Below, one piece after another: positions 33,796 through 45,560 of a stretch of 64,000 nucleotides of DNA. The stretch is from Trichosphaerium sp. ATCC 40318 (Eukaryota > Discosea > Flabellinia > Trichosidae). The stretch lies in contig JALMLS010000480.1 in assembly GCA_038496445.1 (NCBI GenBank), forward strand, positions 1 to 64,000, given 5' to 3'. The notes under the pieces were generated by a model. It was not told where the DNA came from. It was given only the letters and a program-made list of their open reading frames with translations, and did no database searches. Position 1 is the stretch's first letter. The number at the start of each line of letters is the position of its first letter. Position numbers and translations under genes: made by a program.

Positions 33796-36565
33796 TATCC
33801 TAGAATCATGGGTTTCACTTGTAGCGAGCATAATCTTGGGACACATTTCAGAGAACTTGGTTCGGGTTTTTGGGGTTGAAAGTCAAAAATTAAAGTGCTT
33901 TTCTACAAAGATGGAACCTCCTATGATGCTTCCTTATTCTGCTGAATACAATCTTATTAAACAACTACAAGCTACACATGTTGTAAGGATTGAAGTAAGC
34001 GAAACAATCGGATTTCCTTCAAAAAACAACGTATTCGTTAGTATTAGCCATAAAAAAGAGAATGCGAAGACAACTGGTACGTTTTAAACATATTGATCTG
34101 AACAATCACCAGAAAAGGCAAAAACTACCTTAATCGCCTTTTAAACGCGTGGTTGATACGAATTCAAGTTATTAACAGCGGTTTTTTAGCAATAAACCCT
34201 TCACAGCGTCCTTACTTTCAACGGCTCATCTTATTGATAAATCAAGGCTCCTTATCACCACTGGAGATAAAAATAAAGACCAAAAAGTTCATGTCATCCA
34301 AAGAGGTACGACAAAAAAGTCTCCTTTGTCATAAAAAAGCACGTGGCTTTTTTTTTTTTTGACAAAAGTTTGCGTTTGAATTTGAAGTCACTCTTTGGAG
34401 TGTCTCTTTGTATAGAATAGCGGTGAATATCAACTAACTATATCGAAGATTGTAGCTCAGCTATTCCCTGACTTTATGAAGTTTAAACCAGGAGATGACA
34501 GGTAAAGAAATTTGTTGTTGTTTGCTTTTTGTTTAACTAAGCTGTATTTTAGAGACATTTGGATTGATTTTAGCGATCAAGGATTCTCTAACATGAAAAT
34601 CCGTTTCAGAATGAGAATGAGTACTGAATATATGATGCCTAAAGTCATCAAAAGTGCCAAAAGGTAAAGAGAAAGATGTTTATTTGTTCAGTTCAATCAT
34701 TTTTTTTCATCTTTTTCTTGACATTCTAATACTACCATCAGGTGTCAACCTGAAATGTCAATGAGTGTTCCCCTCAAGACATACCATACAGGACAAAACG
34801 TTTCTGGTGTTGTTTATTTTTCAACACCAGTTCATGTTCAACCAAATGATGGTATTCGTATTATACTACAGTGCTACGTAAGTTCTCTTTATTCTCCACC
34901 TAAAGTCAAGCCCTAAACAATTATGTAGGAGTACTGTTATTGGACTGAAAGTGATGGTGAGAGTAGCTATACATACAGTGCTGAGAGGACAATTCTAGAA
35001 AAGGAATACAAATTAGAAGGCAATTTTGACGATGTATGTCTTTTTGGTGTCAACACTATTTTAACACGATTTTTTTTAAAAGGGTATCCCACCTGGTCAC
35101 CACTCATACCCTTTTTGTATACCAATACCAAACGGTGTTCCTTCATCATACATGCAAACAGGTAGTTCTGTGGGTAGAATTGTTTATCAGGTAAGAGCAT
35201 ACCATGGGGACAAACCGCGAAAGTTGAAACACATGAAAAAAGCACCTAAAAATCCAGAACTATCTTGTGGTACGATTGTCTTATTCTTCTGTACTTTTCT
35301 CTTATACACTGTTACTTCTTTTATATCTGCTAAGGTTATGTTAATTATAATTGAATAGCGGCTTGTATTGATGTGGTAGAACAAATGGATGAAGCTGACT
35401 TTCCCGACAAGCTAATCTTTGCTCATCCTAAAACTGGTGTCAAATTTACTGTTCAATATAAGAATCCAGTGATCTATGTTGATGATCCTAAAGTACTAGA
35501 ATTCACAATGGTACTCATTATTTCTTAAAAACAAATGAAGAATATTTTCTAGAACATGTGCGAGGGTTCAAGTCACTTATTTTTTTTAAATAGACAATAG
35601 AAAATGTTACTGCAAAGTCACTTAAAATACTCAATGTTAAACTCAAGATGAAGAGAACTCTCCGAGCGTATAAAGCCTCTCACCCACATAGGTATGTACC
35701 AACGAATATAGCCATACGTAGTCATACTGACACTATTAAAAGGTGTACAATGTGCAATATCAAAGAAGATATAAAAATAGAACCAGGAGATACTTTTAAG
35801 AAAAAGTACACAATGAATTTCAAGATTCAAAATCATCTTTACTGGCCATCACTTCATGATACAACTACAGTATTACGTACATATCAGGTGAAGGTCAAAG
35901 GAAAGTTCAGCATGTGTACGTCATTGATAAATCATAACAAACATTGAGATATCAAGTGCTAATGTTGCTTTGTTTAAACAGTTAAGCGGGTCAATGTTTC
36001 ATTTCCAGTTCAAGTCTGTGGACATCCACGTGACAGACAGATCAAAAAGACAAATGTTCACAGAGAGTATGAATTTGAACCAGAAGAAGACTCTGGTAAT
36101 AGTAGTGGTAGCGGATTTAGTGTTGTATCATTAGCTGCAAGGTACTTATTTACAGCAACTCCTGTGCAAGTGATAGTTTTTTACTTTCTATAATAGCCAA
36201 TACTCAAGTCTTCTTGAAGAACAATCAAATCTTCCAGGTGATACTACAGGTCCATCAATAAGCAAACAACCAAAACAAGAATGTTTGGATGATCCTTACT
36301 CAGAAGTTGAAGAACCAGAGTCCAGGATGATGACAGCTGCTGAAAGTGGTAACATTCTACTTTCTGATATTGTTGGATTCAATAATCCTTTTATTTCAAA
36401 GTTTCCATTGTACATACAATAAATAAAGTCCATTACAACCATCATTACCCAGAACAATAAAAAGTGTCTCATTCTTATGTTGAAGTCATGTCAAAAACCG
36501 TTTATGCTCTAAATCTCCTGTTGTACACCATATCCTAAGCTCTGAAGTCTACCATTCACATAAGT
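33796..36565. repeat. Arm 1 of a large inverted duplication
   Basis: Matches the reverse complement of 42352-45467 closely through exons and introns. It covers the last bases of an upstream open frame, the whole arrestin-like gene and the 3' end of a MORN pseudogene. Homology begins at tatcctagaatcatggg (33796) and fades after tatgtgaatggtagactt (complement of about 36565). Confidence 0.85.
33911..36422 (+). CDS. Arrestin-fold protein, copy 1, about eleven exons
   Basis: The ATG at 33911 (MEPPMMLPYSAEY) is kept in both copies while upstream frames are not. Exons end near 34078, 34303, 34432, 34500, 34664, 34878, 35034, 35271, 35517, 35914, 36141, and the last reaches the stop at 36420. The two beta-sandwich halves fit the arrestin N and C domains: LSPLEIKIKTKKF, IWIDFSDQGFSNMKIRF, SMSVPLKTYHTGQNVSG, GIPPGHHSYPFCIPIP, then KFTVQYKNPVIYV, IEPGDTFKKKYTMNFKI, RTYQVKVKGKF. 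Such proteins are adaptors that link membrane cargo to endocytosis or ubiquitin ligases. The C-terminal tail is Ser/Glu-rich. A polyadenylation signal (AATAAA) overlaps the stop. Confidence 0.8.
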
Positions 36566-36900
36566 ACATTGTTTCTCTAATTGTCCATTATCATGCCTCT
36601 TGTACTCTCCTTCTCTAAAATCTTTCACATAATAACAGTACTCATATAAAAATCCATAATATTCCCACCTGTTGCACTCTTCTTCTTGCTTACCACCAAC
36701 ATAATTGGCCTGTTTACGATATAAATCAAATATATCTATTAGCCAATACTTGTACTCTCCTTCTTTTTCACTGTGGTTCCACTGAAAACACCCACATTGT
36801 ATTTTGAATCTGGTGAGCCTGACAAAATCGTTTGTTAATGCCATTTACCATGTTTGTTCATATCTTTATCAAATCTTGTCATCGCTTTGTCAATATTTGA
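36509..36900 (-). pseudogene. F-box-like/MORN gene fragment
   Basis: Repeats such as NHSEKEGEYKYW, REGEYKRHDNGQLEKQC and YVNGRL remain in frame to 36509. Upstream the family's MTRFDKDMNKHGKW segment is present but separated by an in-frame stop and a shift, and the F-box-like motif is missing. The 3' end lies inside arm 1 of the inverted duplication, and a mutated partner tail is at 42352-42382. Confidence 0.7.
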
Positions 36901-37235
36901 GCAATTGGTTATTAATTAGTTCCTATGTGTTAAATGCAAAAATGTAACGTAAGAGGAGCTCCTTGTTACATGTACCAAGCTTGTGTGTAAAACATACGTG
37001 AACACCAATCCTTAACTCACAAACGGGAGTCTCCTTAGTCAATAATCCGGGTCAGTTCCAGTTTGAGCGGCTATTGTATACCAAATTCCTAAGACAGTAT
37101 GCAAGTTAACTAGTTTATTTACGTTACGTGACGGGTATAGGCTCTATGCATGTTTAGCAACAATACACCTTATGTTTCTTTTAGTCAATCTTAATTGAGT
37201 TACGGTGGCTGTATCATCAAGTTCACTACGAATTT

Positions 37236-37719
37236 TCAAAAATTAACAGCAAAAACTTCTGGATCTGTTTCAAGCCCTAATGAAAAAGAATGTAAGATAC
37301 CGAGATGACACTAACGCTGAGAACAAAAAAAATTTACATCTACGTAATGAATCAATATATATGACTCTGTGGTATGTGTATGCATACAAACAACTGAACT
37401 GTCTTTGGTTTTTTTTGATTTTTTTCAAAATACAAAAAAAAAAAAAAGAAAGGAGGTGCTGGTACCTAATGTGGTCTTAATTCTATTCTTCGCTTGTACC
37501 ATTGTGTCGTCATCATTAACCATTACAACATAATCTTGCTCATTCACCCATTTTTTTCCTTCATAATGACCTTTCAAATAAACAAGCGTCAACAAGCAAT
37601 ATCATACCAAAAACAGAAAAAAAAAACACCCTACCTTGGTGGATAGTTATTTGTGTAGAAGGTCCCACAGCTCTACCTCGCTGAAAAAACTCAGGTGGTC
37701 CATAAGGTACTTTTGCCAT
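37236..37719 (-). CDS. Small uncharacterised protein, three exons
   Basis: The start at 37719 gives MAKVPYGPPEFFQRGRAV. An exon at about 37574-37466 gives HYEGKKWVNEQDYVV and VNDDDTMVQAKNRIKTTL, and the last piece, after a roughly 190-nt intron, reads GLETDPEVFAVNF to the stop at 37236. About 78 residues. The pattern of strands and one helix is compatible with a small beta-grasp fold, which is only a guess. It lies in the spacer of the inverted duplication with 37855-38200 just upstream on the same strand. Confidence 0.5.
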
Positions 37720-37854
37720 TGTACAGGCATTGGGTTATCAGGAGGTCCCTAGTAACGTTAGAAACATTAAAAAAAAGGCAAATCTAAAACACTTGTTTGC
37801 CAAAAAAAAAACAAAGACCCTACGTAAGGTACTGATACTGTTGCCTTTGTTTGC

Positions 37855-38200
37855 TCATTTGTCTCGAATAGCGTTAAACAAGTCTTCTTTAGCTACAAGC
37901 GAAGTTAAATGAAAGTTGTTTATGAAGAAGGTAACAACGACGTCGTACGTGTTTTAAAGATGGTGCAAGACGCTCCCGAAGCGTTTATTCGCGTTTTGTA
38001 CCATGCAATAGACTCTTCAAGCTCTGTGCGCTGTTTGGTAACTTCCAGCGCTCCAAACACACCATGTTGTTCGTTTAAGGACTTCAACCGCTCCTCTGTA
38101 ATTGTTAAAAGTTTAACGGACCACAAACGTTACCAAGTTGTAAGATTTCTAACTGAAATGAGACAGCAGTGGTGTTTATAGCTTTAACAATGTCTGCCAT
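37855..38200 (-). CDS. Small helical protein, three exons
   Basis: The ATG at 38200 starts MADIVKAINTTAVSFQLEIL. Two short introns lead to EERLKSLNEQHGVFGALEV, TKQRTELEESIAWYKTRI and PKEDLFNAIRDK, stop at 37855. About 84 residues, largely helical and probably coiled-coil. No family is recognised. Only 135 bases separate its stop from the start of the next minus-strand gene. Confidence 0.55.
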
Positions 38201-38535
38201 ATTTCGTGCTTTTCTGGGTTGCCAGTCATTTTGTAAACAACGAGTTTCATTAAGTAGTAAAATGCAAACTTAACTATCTTGCAAATATGTCGTATCAAAA
38301 TGATTGATAAAGCCTCTGTGGGCAGTTAAAAGCAAATGAGAGGTTTACAAAAACAGAACACACAACTTTTTATTTTGATAATAGTTTTTGAAAGCATCAC
38401 TGTGCGTTGTAAAAAAAAAATTACCTTTTCAACACGCTTCATTGCCAAATAATGCTTATTCCTCCTATAGTTAATGACTTTGCGTTATTTCCAAAATCAC
38501 TGAGAACAGATCACACTTTGCATTTTCAGCATAAG

Positions 38536-38650
38536 AGATGTTTAGATATCTACAATATCTAGATAATCTAGATAATTTCGCCAAAACTAGATAATTCACA
38601 AATATCTAGATACTGTAAAATATCTAGATATCTCAGATATCTAAACATCT
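38536..38650. repeat. Imperfect 115-bp palindrome of TATCTAGATA units
   Basis: The outer arms agatgtttagatatct and agatatctaaacatct are exact inverted copies. The interior is made of repeated aTATCTAGATa. It lies between the divergent starts of a small gene (38200, minus) and the beta-helix gene (38749, plus). It may be a MITE or a cruciform-forming promoter element. No target duplication is evident. Confidence 0.75.
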
Positions 38651-38748
38651 CTATAGTTTTCGGACATCACGCACGTGCGTTAAAAAAATACCCACCTCAA
38701 AAAAACCCTTGTTTACGCGCCAATAATACTAATGCTTGCTGTAGTTAA

Positions 38749-41071
38749 TGAGTTTGTATTATTTCTGTTCTGCCTTTTTGTTTTTTGCTCTTGCCGCACC
38801 TACCCACGGTAACACAAGTACGAATACTTGGTTAGTATATGACGAATACTAATTTTTTGCGTCTTAGTCGTAACTTCAAGTGACCACGTTTGTGGCACTG
38901 ATATGGGTTGCTACTTGAACGAAGGGCCAACCACGCTTATTCTCAATTCTACTGGATTAAATTTTACTGGCAGCATGTTTCAATTTCAACTTACCGAAAG
39001 TATAGACATTTATGGTATGTTGGTGCGTTGAAAGGTTCTGTAACAAATTATTTAGCGTTAAATAAAGGCACAGCTGTTTTGTGCTCACTTGAACAGGATA
39101 CGGTGAACGGGTCTCAAAACATTAGCATCTCATTATCAGGATTTACGTTTGATGGTTGTAAAATCAGCTTGAACACCTTCGCAAATGTAACTGTAGAGTA
39201 CATTCATTACAAGTCTAGTTTTATTGATCAGTTGAATTGTGTAGGAATATGGTAGTTACAGGCAATGAGAGTTTTATTCAAATATTTGACAGGTACATGT
39301 GATTTATTCAATTTTAATAAGAAAAATAGCCGAAATGTTGCTGTTCGCAATTCACTTTTCCATGAACTATACGATGAGGTAGGATTTGCCCAGCCTTTGG
39401 GATTATGGATTGAAACAGTCGAAACAGTTTCTGTGAATAATTGTCATTTTCAAAATAATTTTAGGGGAGGGTTTCTTATCAATAGAATGACAGGGAGAGG
39501 TAATATTTGATACCCTTATTTTGTTTGATTATAACTATTTAAGCATAGGAATTGTTGCTACATTCAGAACTGTTGATAGAGTAATTTGTGACTTTGCATA
39601 ACAGGCTAAATATTTACACATGCATTTACATAGGTTACAATCAACACTTGCTTGTTCAAGGACAATTACGTACTTGCAACCGTTCTTGGTATGCAGATCT
39701 TAGTCCTCATATTCTCATCTGTAAATAGCAAACTCTGATTACTATGTTTCAGTACTATACACAAATTCAATTGATGTACAGATATTGAACTCAACTTTTA
39801 TTGATAATACTGTGGAAGAAGAAGTACTGGTACACATGTTCTAGTCTATTATCATATTAATTACCGGTTATAGTTGGCTCTTTGGTGTTGGAGGGTCTAT
39901 CAAGCGGTGGATCAGCAGTGATAGATTTTTGTGTATTTGAGAACATTACGTGCGTGTAACGTTCTGCCTAAACTGATTAGTAAATACCTGATTCCTACTT
40001 CTAGAAAACAAGTACAAAATAATTCAACAACAACAACAACTATAAGATCCCCTGCATTGATTGGGTCTTCCATGGACATTACAATCAGGTACACTACTAA
40101 TATGTTATTTCCTACAATAAGAATACTAAATGTCGTGTTTAGAAATACAACAACAGTCGAAAACAGCCTCAATGATAGTATTGCACAAGCAATTGTATTG
40201 TACTAATTTATCAAGTAGATGCTGGAAGCGTTTTTGATTGTCCTTTTACACCAACAAATTTCACATGTGGCTACTCTGATATCACCTCATATTTTGCAGA
40301 TTGTCAAGCTAATGGTATAAATTATTTGTATTTGCTCGCTTACAGTGTTGAATAGTTACTTGTGAAGGCAAAACCTTCATTCCGACAATATCACCAACGA
40401 CAATATCACCTACAGCTACACCAACAGTTGGTAGTCTACCACCTGACATAGTGTTATCTAGTCCTTTGACAATAAATGGTGACTTTGTAAACTCAGAGAT
40501 AGCAACAATCGCTCCAGGAGGCTTTCTTCAAGTTGAAGGTATCACAAATTATTTAGCAAACGTTTATTGGATAATCTAATGTTTAGGATGTATTGTGATA
40601 CCATCTAATACAACGTTCATCATTGACTTCACAAGTGATAATAACACAACAAGTGTTGGTGAGACAAGAAGAGAAGTAATACGAAGTAACAGCAACTGTA
40701 TCAATGGTACTTTTACAGTTCTTTCACCAGAATGTGTATTGGCGAGAATTGAGCAGACTCTCTCATCGTATGCTTTTTATCTTTGCACTGATCTCTAACT
40801 TTTGCTAGCATAATTGTGATCACATCAAGATCTGATAGTTGTGATAACAGAGCATCAGTAAATGTTGGTTTGGTATTAGGTGTCACATTTGGCATCCTTG
40901 TGTTCGTATGTGAATACACTTCTTTTTCTTGTTTTCATTTATTTTTCGCAAACTAAATTTGTATGGTAGATTGCTGTAGGTCTGATTATTGCTTTCTTTG
41001 TACCTAAGTTGAGACAAGCCATTTTCCCTTATACTTTAACAACTAAGAAAGTAGAAGTATCATCTGTTTGA
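38749..41071 (+). CDS. Type I membrane protein with beta-helix-like ectodomain
   Basis: The ATG at 38749 opens a signal peptide (MSLYYFCSAFLFFALAA). Many exons then give short strands with Asn/Cys turns: LSGFTFDGCKISLNTF, VAVRNSLFHELYD, VSVNNCHFQNNF, VTINTCLFKDNYVLA, VQILNSTFIDNT, a pattern typical of a right-handed parallel beta helix with many N-glycosylation sites. A Thr/Pro stalk follows (TISPTATPTVG), a further domain, a transmembrane helix (VGLVLGVTFGILVF...VGLIIAFFV) and a 20-residue basic tail ending VEVSSV. A surface receptor or adhesin is likely. Joins near 39240-39300 and 40200-40230 are not settled. Confidence 0.6.
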
Positions 41072-41546
41072 ACCTAACAGTAAAATACTTATCATCAATT
41101 ATTGTCCGGCATTCAAGTTAACCTTAAAATGAATTTTTTTTTGCAAGTTTTTGTCAATTCTAGATTAAAGAATGGCAATCTTGTATCTTTGCCATTTAGT
41201 TACCATCATCAACAGGGGTTACTTTTTTCCTCTACCAAATCGTTCTTGTTGAAGACAATAGCAATTGGTACATGGCTTGCATCCTTTACAAGGATACAAA
41301 ATTGTTGTAGCCCATCAAAAGAAGCTTGTGATTGTTTAAACGTACTGCAATTGGGAATAACCAATAGAAATCTCGTACAACCATGTAATTCAGCAATAAA
41401 AGCTCTCCTTTGTACTCTGGAGGAGGAGGCATAGTATTTTTCTGCCCTAACAAGTCACCTGCTTAAAAATAAATATTTGTTCAACAACATTTTGGAGAGT
41501 AAATGGTAAATGGCCTGCAAGATTAGAATATTACCAACATGTAAAA

Positions 41547-41930
41547 CTACAGATAATTACTTAAAGTGTAGGTTGATCCTGTATTTATATTTGATTGATT
41601 CACATCTTTTACACTGATAGCCTGTACACCCTTCAATGACTTCAAACCTTTATCTGTTACTTTTGTATCGTGTAACACAATAATGTGTACACCAACCAAT
41701 GCTTCAATACCCTTATCTGATATATTTGCATTACTTATCATAATATCATATACACCAGCCAACACCTTCAACCTTTCATCTGTTGCAGCTTTATCAGATA
41801 TTGAAATAGTGTGTAAACCAATTGTTTCTTTAATTGCCCATTCTCATGCCAACTCTTGTACTCTCCTTCCTTTTACTTTTACATAGTTGCACTTTTCCCA
41901 TAGTTCTCCACTACAAAGTAAACATATTCA
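41547..41930 (-). pseudogene. Chimeric MORN/LRR remnant
   Basis: Read on the minus strand, about 41925-41835 is MORN repeat sequence (EYKSWHENGQL) with a frame shift after LWEKCNYV. It runs directly into LRR units of the F-box/LRR family (ISDKGIEALVGVHIIVL, VTDKGLKSLKGV) and stops at 41547. The switch point is at the LRR phrase for VHTIS. It lacks a start and an F-box. I read it as recombination between two gene families. Confidence 0.7.
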
Positions 41931-42034
41931 AGAGTCATAAACTCTAAGTACTATGTGAAGGTTTATGACATACTTGGTATTGGTTCGACACCAAGAGAGG
42001 TAAAGGAGACAACACGTGAACAGTGAGATGAAAA

Positions 42035-42140
42035 TTGTTGTCTCTTAGATTACCTGCCAACTGAAATTATGCTTGAAATGAATTTAGATTGAGGTTCAAA
42101 GACAGTGGCCAATGTTATCCAAACAAACAGTGATGAGATT
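42035..42140 (+). pseudogene. Start fragment of an F-box-like/MORN gene
   Basis: Matches the 5' end of the gene at 57661 (ttgtctcttagattacctgc, then tggccaatgttatccaaaca) but is broken by stops and a deletion. It belongs to the same decayed locus whose tail is at 42352-42382. Confidence 0.65.
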
Positions 42141-42229
42141 ACAACAACCATCATTGGCTCTGTGATTGACAGAAATATCTAATTGGAGAAAACAGAATGC
42201 GCACTGTGTTTGGAAAAACACCAGTACAA

Positions 42230-42290
42230 AATTCAAACCATGGTCCCCGTGTTGTTAGCGCTAACCAGCTGAGCTGTACTACCCTTTACT
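42230..42290 (-). tRNA. tRNA-like remnant
   Basis: The reverse strand reads tagtacagctcagctggtta followed by gcgctaac, a good box A/D arm, and ends ttttgtactg, which pairs with the 5' end. The T arm (tttgaat) has lost its stem. Probably a tRNA-derived SINE or dead tRNA lying in the MORN remnant. Confidence 0.35.
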
Positions 42291-42382
42291 CTTCTGTTGT
42301 TCCCAACACCAAGTAGATCACTTACAACGTAGCTTATCAAATGCAGACAGTATTTATGTGAATGGTAGACTTCAAGGAGAGC

Positions 42383-42703
42383 TAGTACTGTTAACGGTCT
42401 GACTCAACTCAACTCGACTTTGTTTGAGAAAAACGGTCCTGAGTCGACTCAAAAAACAAATCACCTGATAGCATCTACATTGTATTTTTTTGGAGTTTCA
42501 CTGTCACAAGCATCCATGTGTGGCCACATATCTGATTTGGTGGAATACACCCTTTTAGCCATCAATCAGACACTATGTGTGATTGTAACAATATACAAGA
42601 AAAAGAACTTAAAACGTTTTTTTCAATTTAGATGTGTTTTTTTAAGTCTGACTCGACTTTTGTAAAATCAGTCCGACTTAAGACTGAGTCATTAACAGTA
42701 CTA
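42383..42703. mobile_element. MITE with 3-bp target duplication, absent from the sister copy
   Basis: Termini TAGTACTGTTAA and TTAACAGTACTA are perfect 12-bp inverted repeats. The flanks are AGC at 42380-42382 and 42704-42706, while arm 1 has a single AGC at the matching site. Subterminal regions are full of GACTC/GAGTC motifs, as in CACTA-type elements. A 321-bp non-coding element. Confidence 0.8.
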
Positions 42704-42834
42704 AGCTTAGGATATGGTGTACAACAGGAGATTTAGAGCAAAAACGGTTTTTGACATGACTTCAACATAAGAATGAGACACTTTTTTTATTGTTCTGGGT
42801 AATGATGGTTGTAATGGACTTTATTTATTGTATG

Positions 42835-45350
42835 TACAATGGAAACTTTGAAATAAAAGGATTATTGAATCCAACAATATCAGAAAGTAGAATGTTATCA
42901 CTTTCAGCAGCTGTCATCATCCTGGACTCTGGTTCTTCAACTTCTGCGTAGGGATTGTCCAAATATTCTTGTTTTGTCTGTTTGCTTATTGAAGGACCTG
43001 TAGTATCACCTGGAATATTTGATTGTTCTTCAAGAAGACTTGAGTATTGACTATTGTAGAAAGTAAGAAACTATCACGGCACAGGAGTTGCTGTAAATAA
43101 GTACCTTGCAGCTAATGATACAACACTAAATCCACTACCACTACTATTACCAGAGTCTTCTTCTGGTTCAAATTCATACTCTCTGTGAACATTTGTCTTT
43201 TTGATCTGTCTGTCACGTGGATGTCCACAGACTTGAACTGGAAATGAAACATTGACCCGCTTTACTGTTTAAACATAGAGCAAAATTAGCACTTGATCTC
43301 AATGTTTGTTATGATTTATCAATTACGTACACATGCTGAACTTTCCTTTGACCTTCACCTGATATGTACGTAATACTGTGGTTGTATCATGAAGTGATGG
43401 CCAGTAAAGATGATTTTGAATCTTGAAATTCATTGTGTACTTTTTCTTAAAAGTATCTCCTGGTTCTATTGTTATGTCTTCTTTGATATTGCACATTGTA
43501 AACCTTTTGATAATGTCAGTGTGACTAGGTATGGCTATATTGGTTGTTAGATACCTGTATGCTTTAGAGTCTTCATACGCTTGGAGAGTTCTCTTCATCT
43601 TGAGTTTAACATTGAGTATTTTAAGTGACTTTGCAGTAACGTTTTCTATTGTCTGTTTACAAAAAAAATAAGTGACTTGAACCCATCACACATGGTCTAG
43701 AAAAAATATTCTTCATTTGTTTTTAAGAAGTAATGAGTACCATTGTGAACTCTAGTACTTTAGGATCATCAATATAGATCACTGGATTCTTGTATTGAAC
43801 AGTAAATTTGACACCAGCTTCAGGATGAGCAAAGATTAGCTTGTCGGGAAAGTCAGCTTCATCCATTTGTTCTACCACATCAATACAAGCCGCTATCCAA
43901 ATATAATTAACATACGATTACCAGATATAAAAGAAGTAACAGTGTATGAGAGAAAAGTACAGAAGAATAAGACAATCGTACCACAAGATAATTCTGGATT
44001 TTTAGGTGCACTTTTCATGTGTTTCAACTTTCGCGGTTTGTCCCCATGGTATGCTCTTACTTGATAAACAATTCTACTATCAGAACCGCTTGTTTGCATG
44101 TATGATGAAGGAACACCGTTTGGTATTGGTATACAAAAAGGGTATGAGTGGTGACCAGGTGGGATACCCTTTTAAAAAAAATCGTGTTAAAATAGTGTTG
44201 ACACCAAAAAGACACACATCGTCAAAATTGCCTTCTAATTTGTATTCCTTTTCTAGAATTGTCCTCTCAGCACTGTATGACCAGCAACTGTCACTATCAC
44301 CTTCTGTCCATAAACAGTACTCCTACATAATTGTTTAGGGCTTAACTTTAGGTGGAGAATAAAGAGCTGAATATGAACTTACATAGCAGTGTAGTATAAT
44401 GCGAATACCCTTATTTGGTTGAACATGAACTGGTGTTGAAAAATAAACAACACCAGAAACGTTTTGTCCTGTATGGTATGTCTTGAGGGGAACACTCATT
44501 GACATTTCAGGTTGACACCTGATGGTAGTATTAGAATGTCAAGAAAAAGATGAAAAAAAAATGATTGAACTGAACAAATAAACATCTTTCTCTTTACCTT
44601 TTGGCACTTTTGATGACTTTAGGCATCATATATTCAGTACTCATTCTCATTCTGAACCGTATTTTCATGTTAGAGAATCCTTGATCGCTAAAATCAATCC
44701 AAATGTCTCTAAGGTACAGCTTAGCTAAACAAAAAAGCAAACAACAACAAATTTCTTTACCTGTCATCTCCTGGTTTAAACTTCATAAAGTCAGGGAATA
44801 GCTGAGCTACAATCTTTCGATATAGTTAGTTGATATTCACCGCTATTCTATACAAAGAGACACTCCAAAGAGTGACTTCAAATTCAAACGCAAACTTTTG
44901 TCGAAAAAAAAAAAAAGTCACGTGACTTTTTTTATGACAAAGGAGATCTTTTTGTTGTACTTTGGATGACATGAACTTTTTGGTCTTAATTTTTATCTCT
45001 AATGGTGATAAGGAGCCTTGATTTATCAATAAGATGAGCCGTTGAAAGTAAGGACGCTGTGAAGGGTTTATTGCTAAAAAACCGCAGTTAATAACTTGAA
45101 TTCGTATCAACAACGTTTAAAACGGGATAGAGATGGTTTTTGCCTTTTCTGGCGATTATTCAGATCAATATGTTTAAAACGTACCAGTTGTCTTCGCATT
45201 CTCTTTTTTATGGCTAATACTAACGAATACGTTGTTTTTTGAAGGAAATCCGATTGTTTCGCTTACTTCAATCCTTACAACATGTATGGCTTGTAGTTGT
45301 TTAATAAGATTGTATTCAGCAGAATAAGGAAGCATCATTGGAGGTTCCAT
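42835..45350 (-). CDS. Arrestin-fold protein, copy 2, about eleven exons
   Basis: The inverted paralogue of 33911-36422 with the same exon structure and no frame break; the donor after MSSK is one codon earlier. Most of the protein is identical to copy 1. Differences concentrate in two places: the segment after QCYEYC (LWTEGDSDSCWS against YWTESDGESSYT) and the segment after KRTL (QAYEDSKAYRYLTTN against RAYKASHPHRYVPTN). The C-terminal tail has a few more changes. Both copies therefore look functional, and the changed segments probably lie on surface loops that contact partners. Confidence 0.8.
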
Positions 45351-45383
45351 CTTTGTAGAAAAGCACACTTTAATTTTTGACTT

Positions 45384-45560
45384 TCAACCCCAAAAACCCG
45401 AACCAAGTTCTCTGAAATCTGTCACAAGATTATGCTCGCTACAAGTGAAACCCATGATTCTAGGATAATCTAACGTTTCTGTCTTGTTGGTATATTTGTA
45501 AGCTTCAGTTACTGGGGGTTGTGGTCCAGCCTGGCCTGCTACAAAGTATCGAAAAAAAAA
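45384..45560 (-). CDS. Possible last exon of a gene upstream of arrestin copy 2
   Basis: After a pyrimidine-rich AG the minus strand is open for about 55 residues (AGQAGPQPPVTEAYKYTN, ending FRELGSGFWG and stop). Only its 3' half is in the inverted duplication; arm 1 keeps MGFTCSEHNL but has different sequence before it. It ends 33 bases before the arrestin start and may be a 5' leader frame or a separate gene end. Confidence 0.3.
   Translation of the reverse strand, partial: FFFRYFVAGQAGPQPPVTEAYKYTNKTETLDYPRIMGFTCSEHNLVTDFRELGSGFWG

Larger units (their letters stand above)
42352..45467. repeat. Arm 2 of the large inverted duplication
   Basis: Reverse-complement copy of 33796-36565, interrupted only by the 321-bp element at 42383-42703. 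The uninterrupted part, 42704-45467, is 2764 bp against about 2746 bp in arm 1. Introns match as closely as exons, so the duplication is recent and DNA-mediated. Confidence 0.85.

Noticed and set aside
37909-38181. Plus-strand 90-residue open frame
   Set aside because: The minus strand has a spliced gene with good start, splice sites and helical protein in the same place.
42420-42665. Plus-strand 81-residue open frame
   Set aside because: It lies inside the MITE at 42383-42703, has no family resemblance, and arm 1 lacks the sequence altogether.
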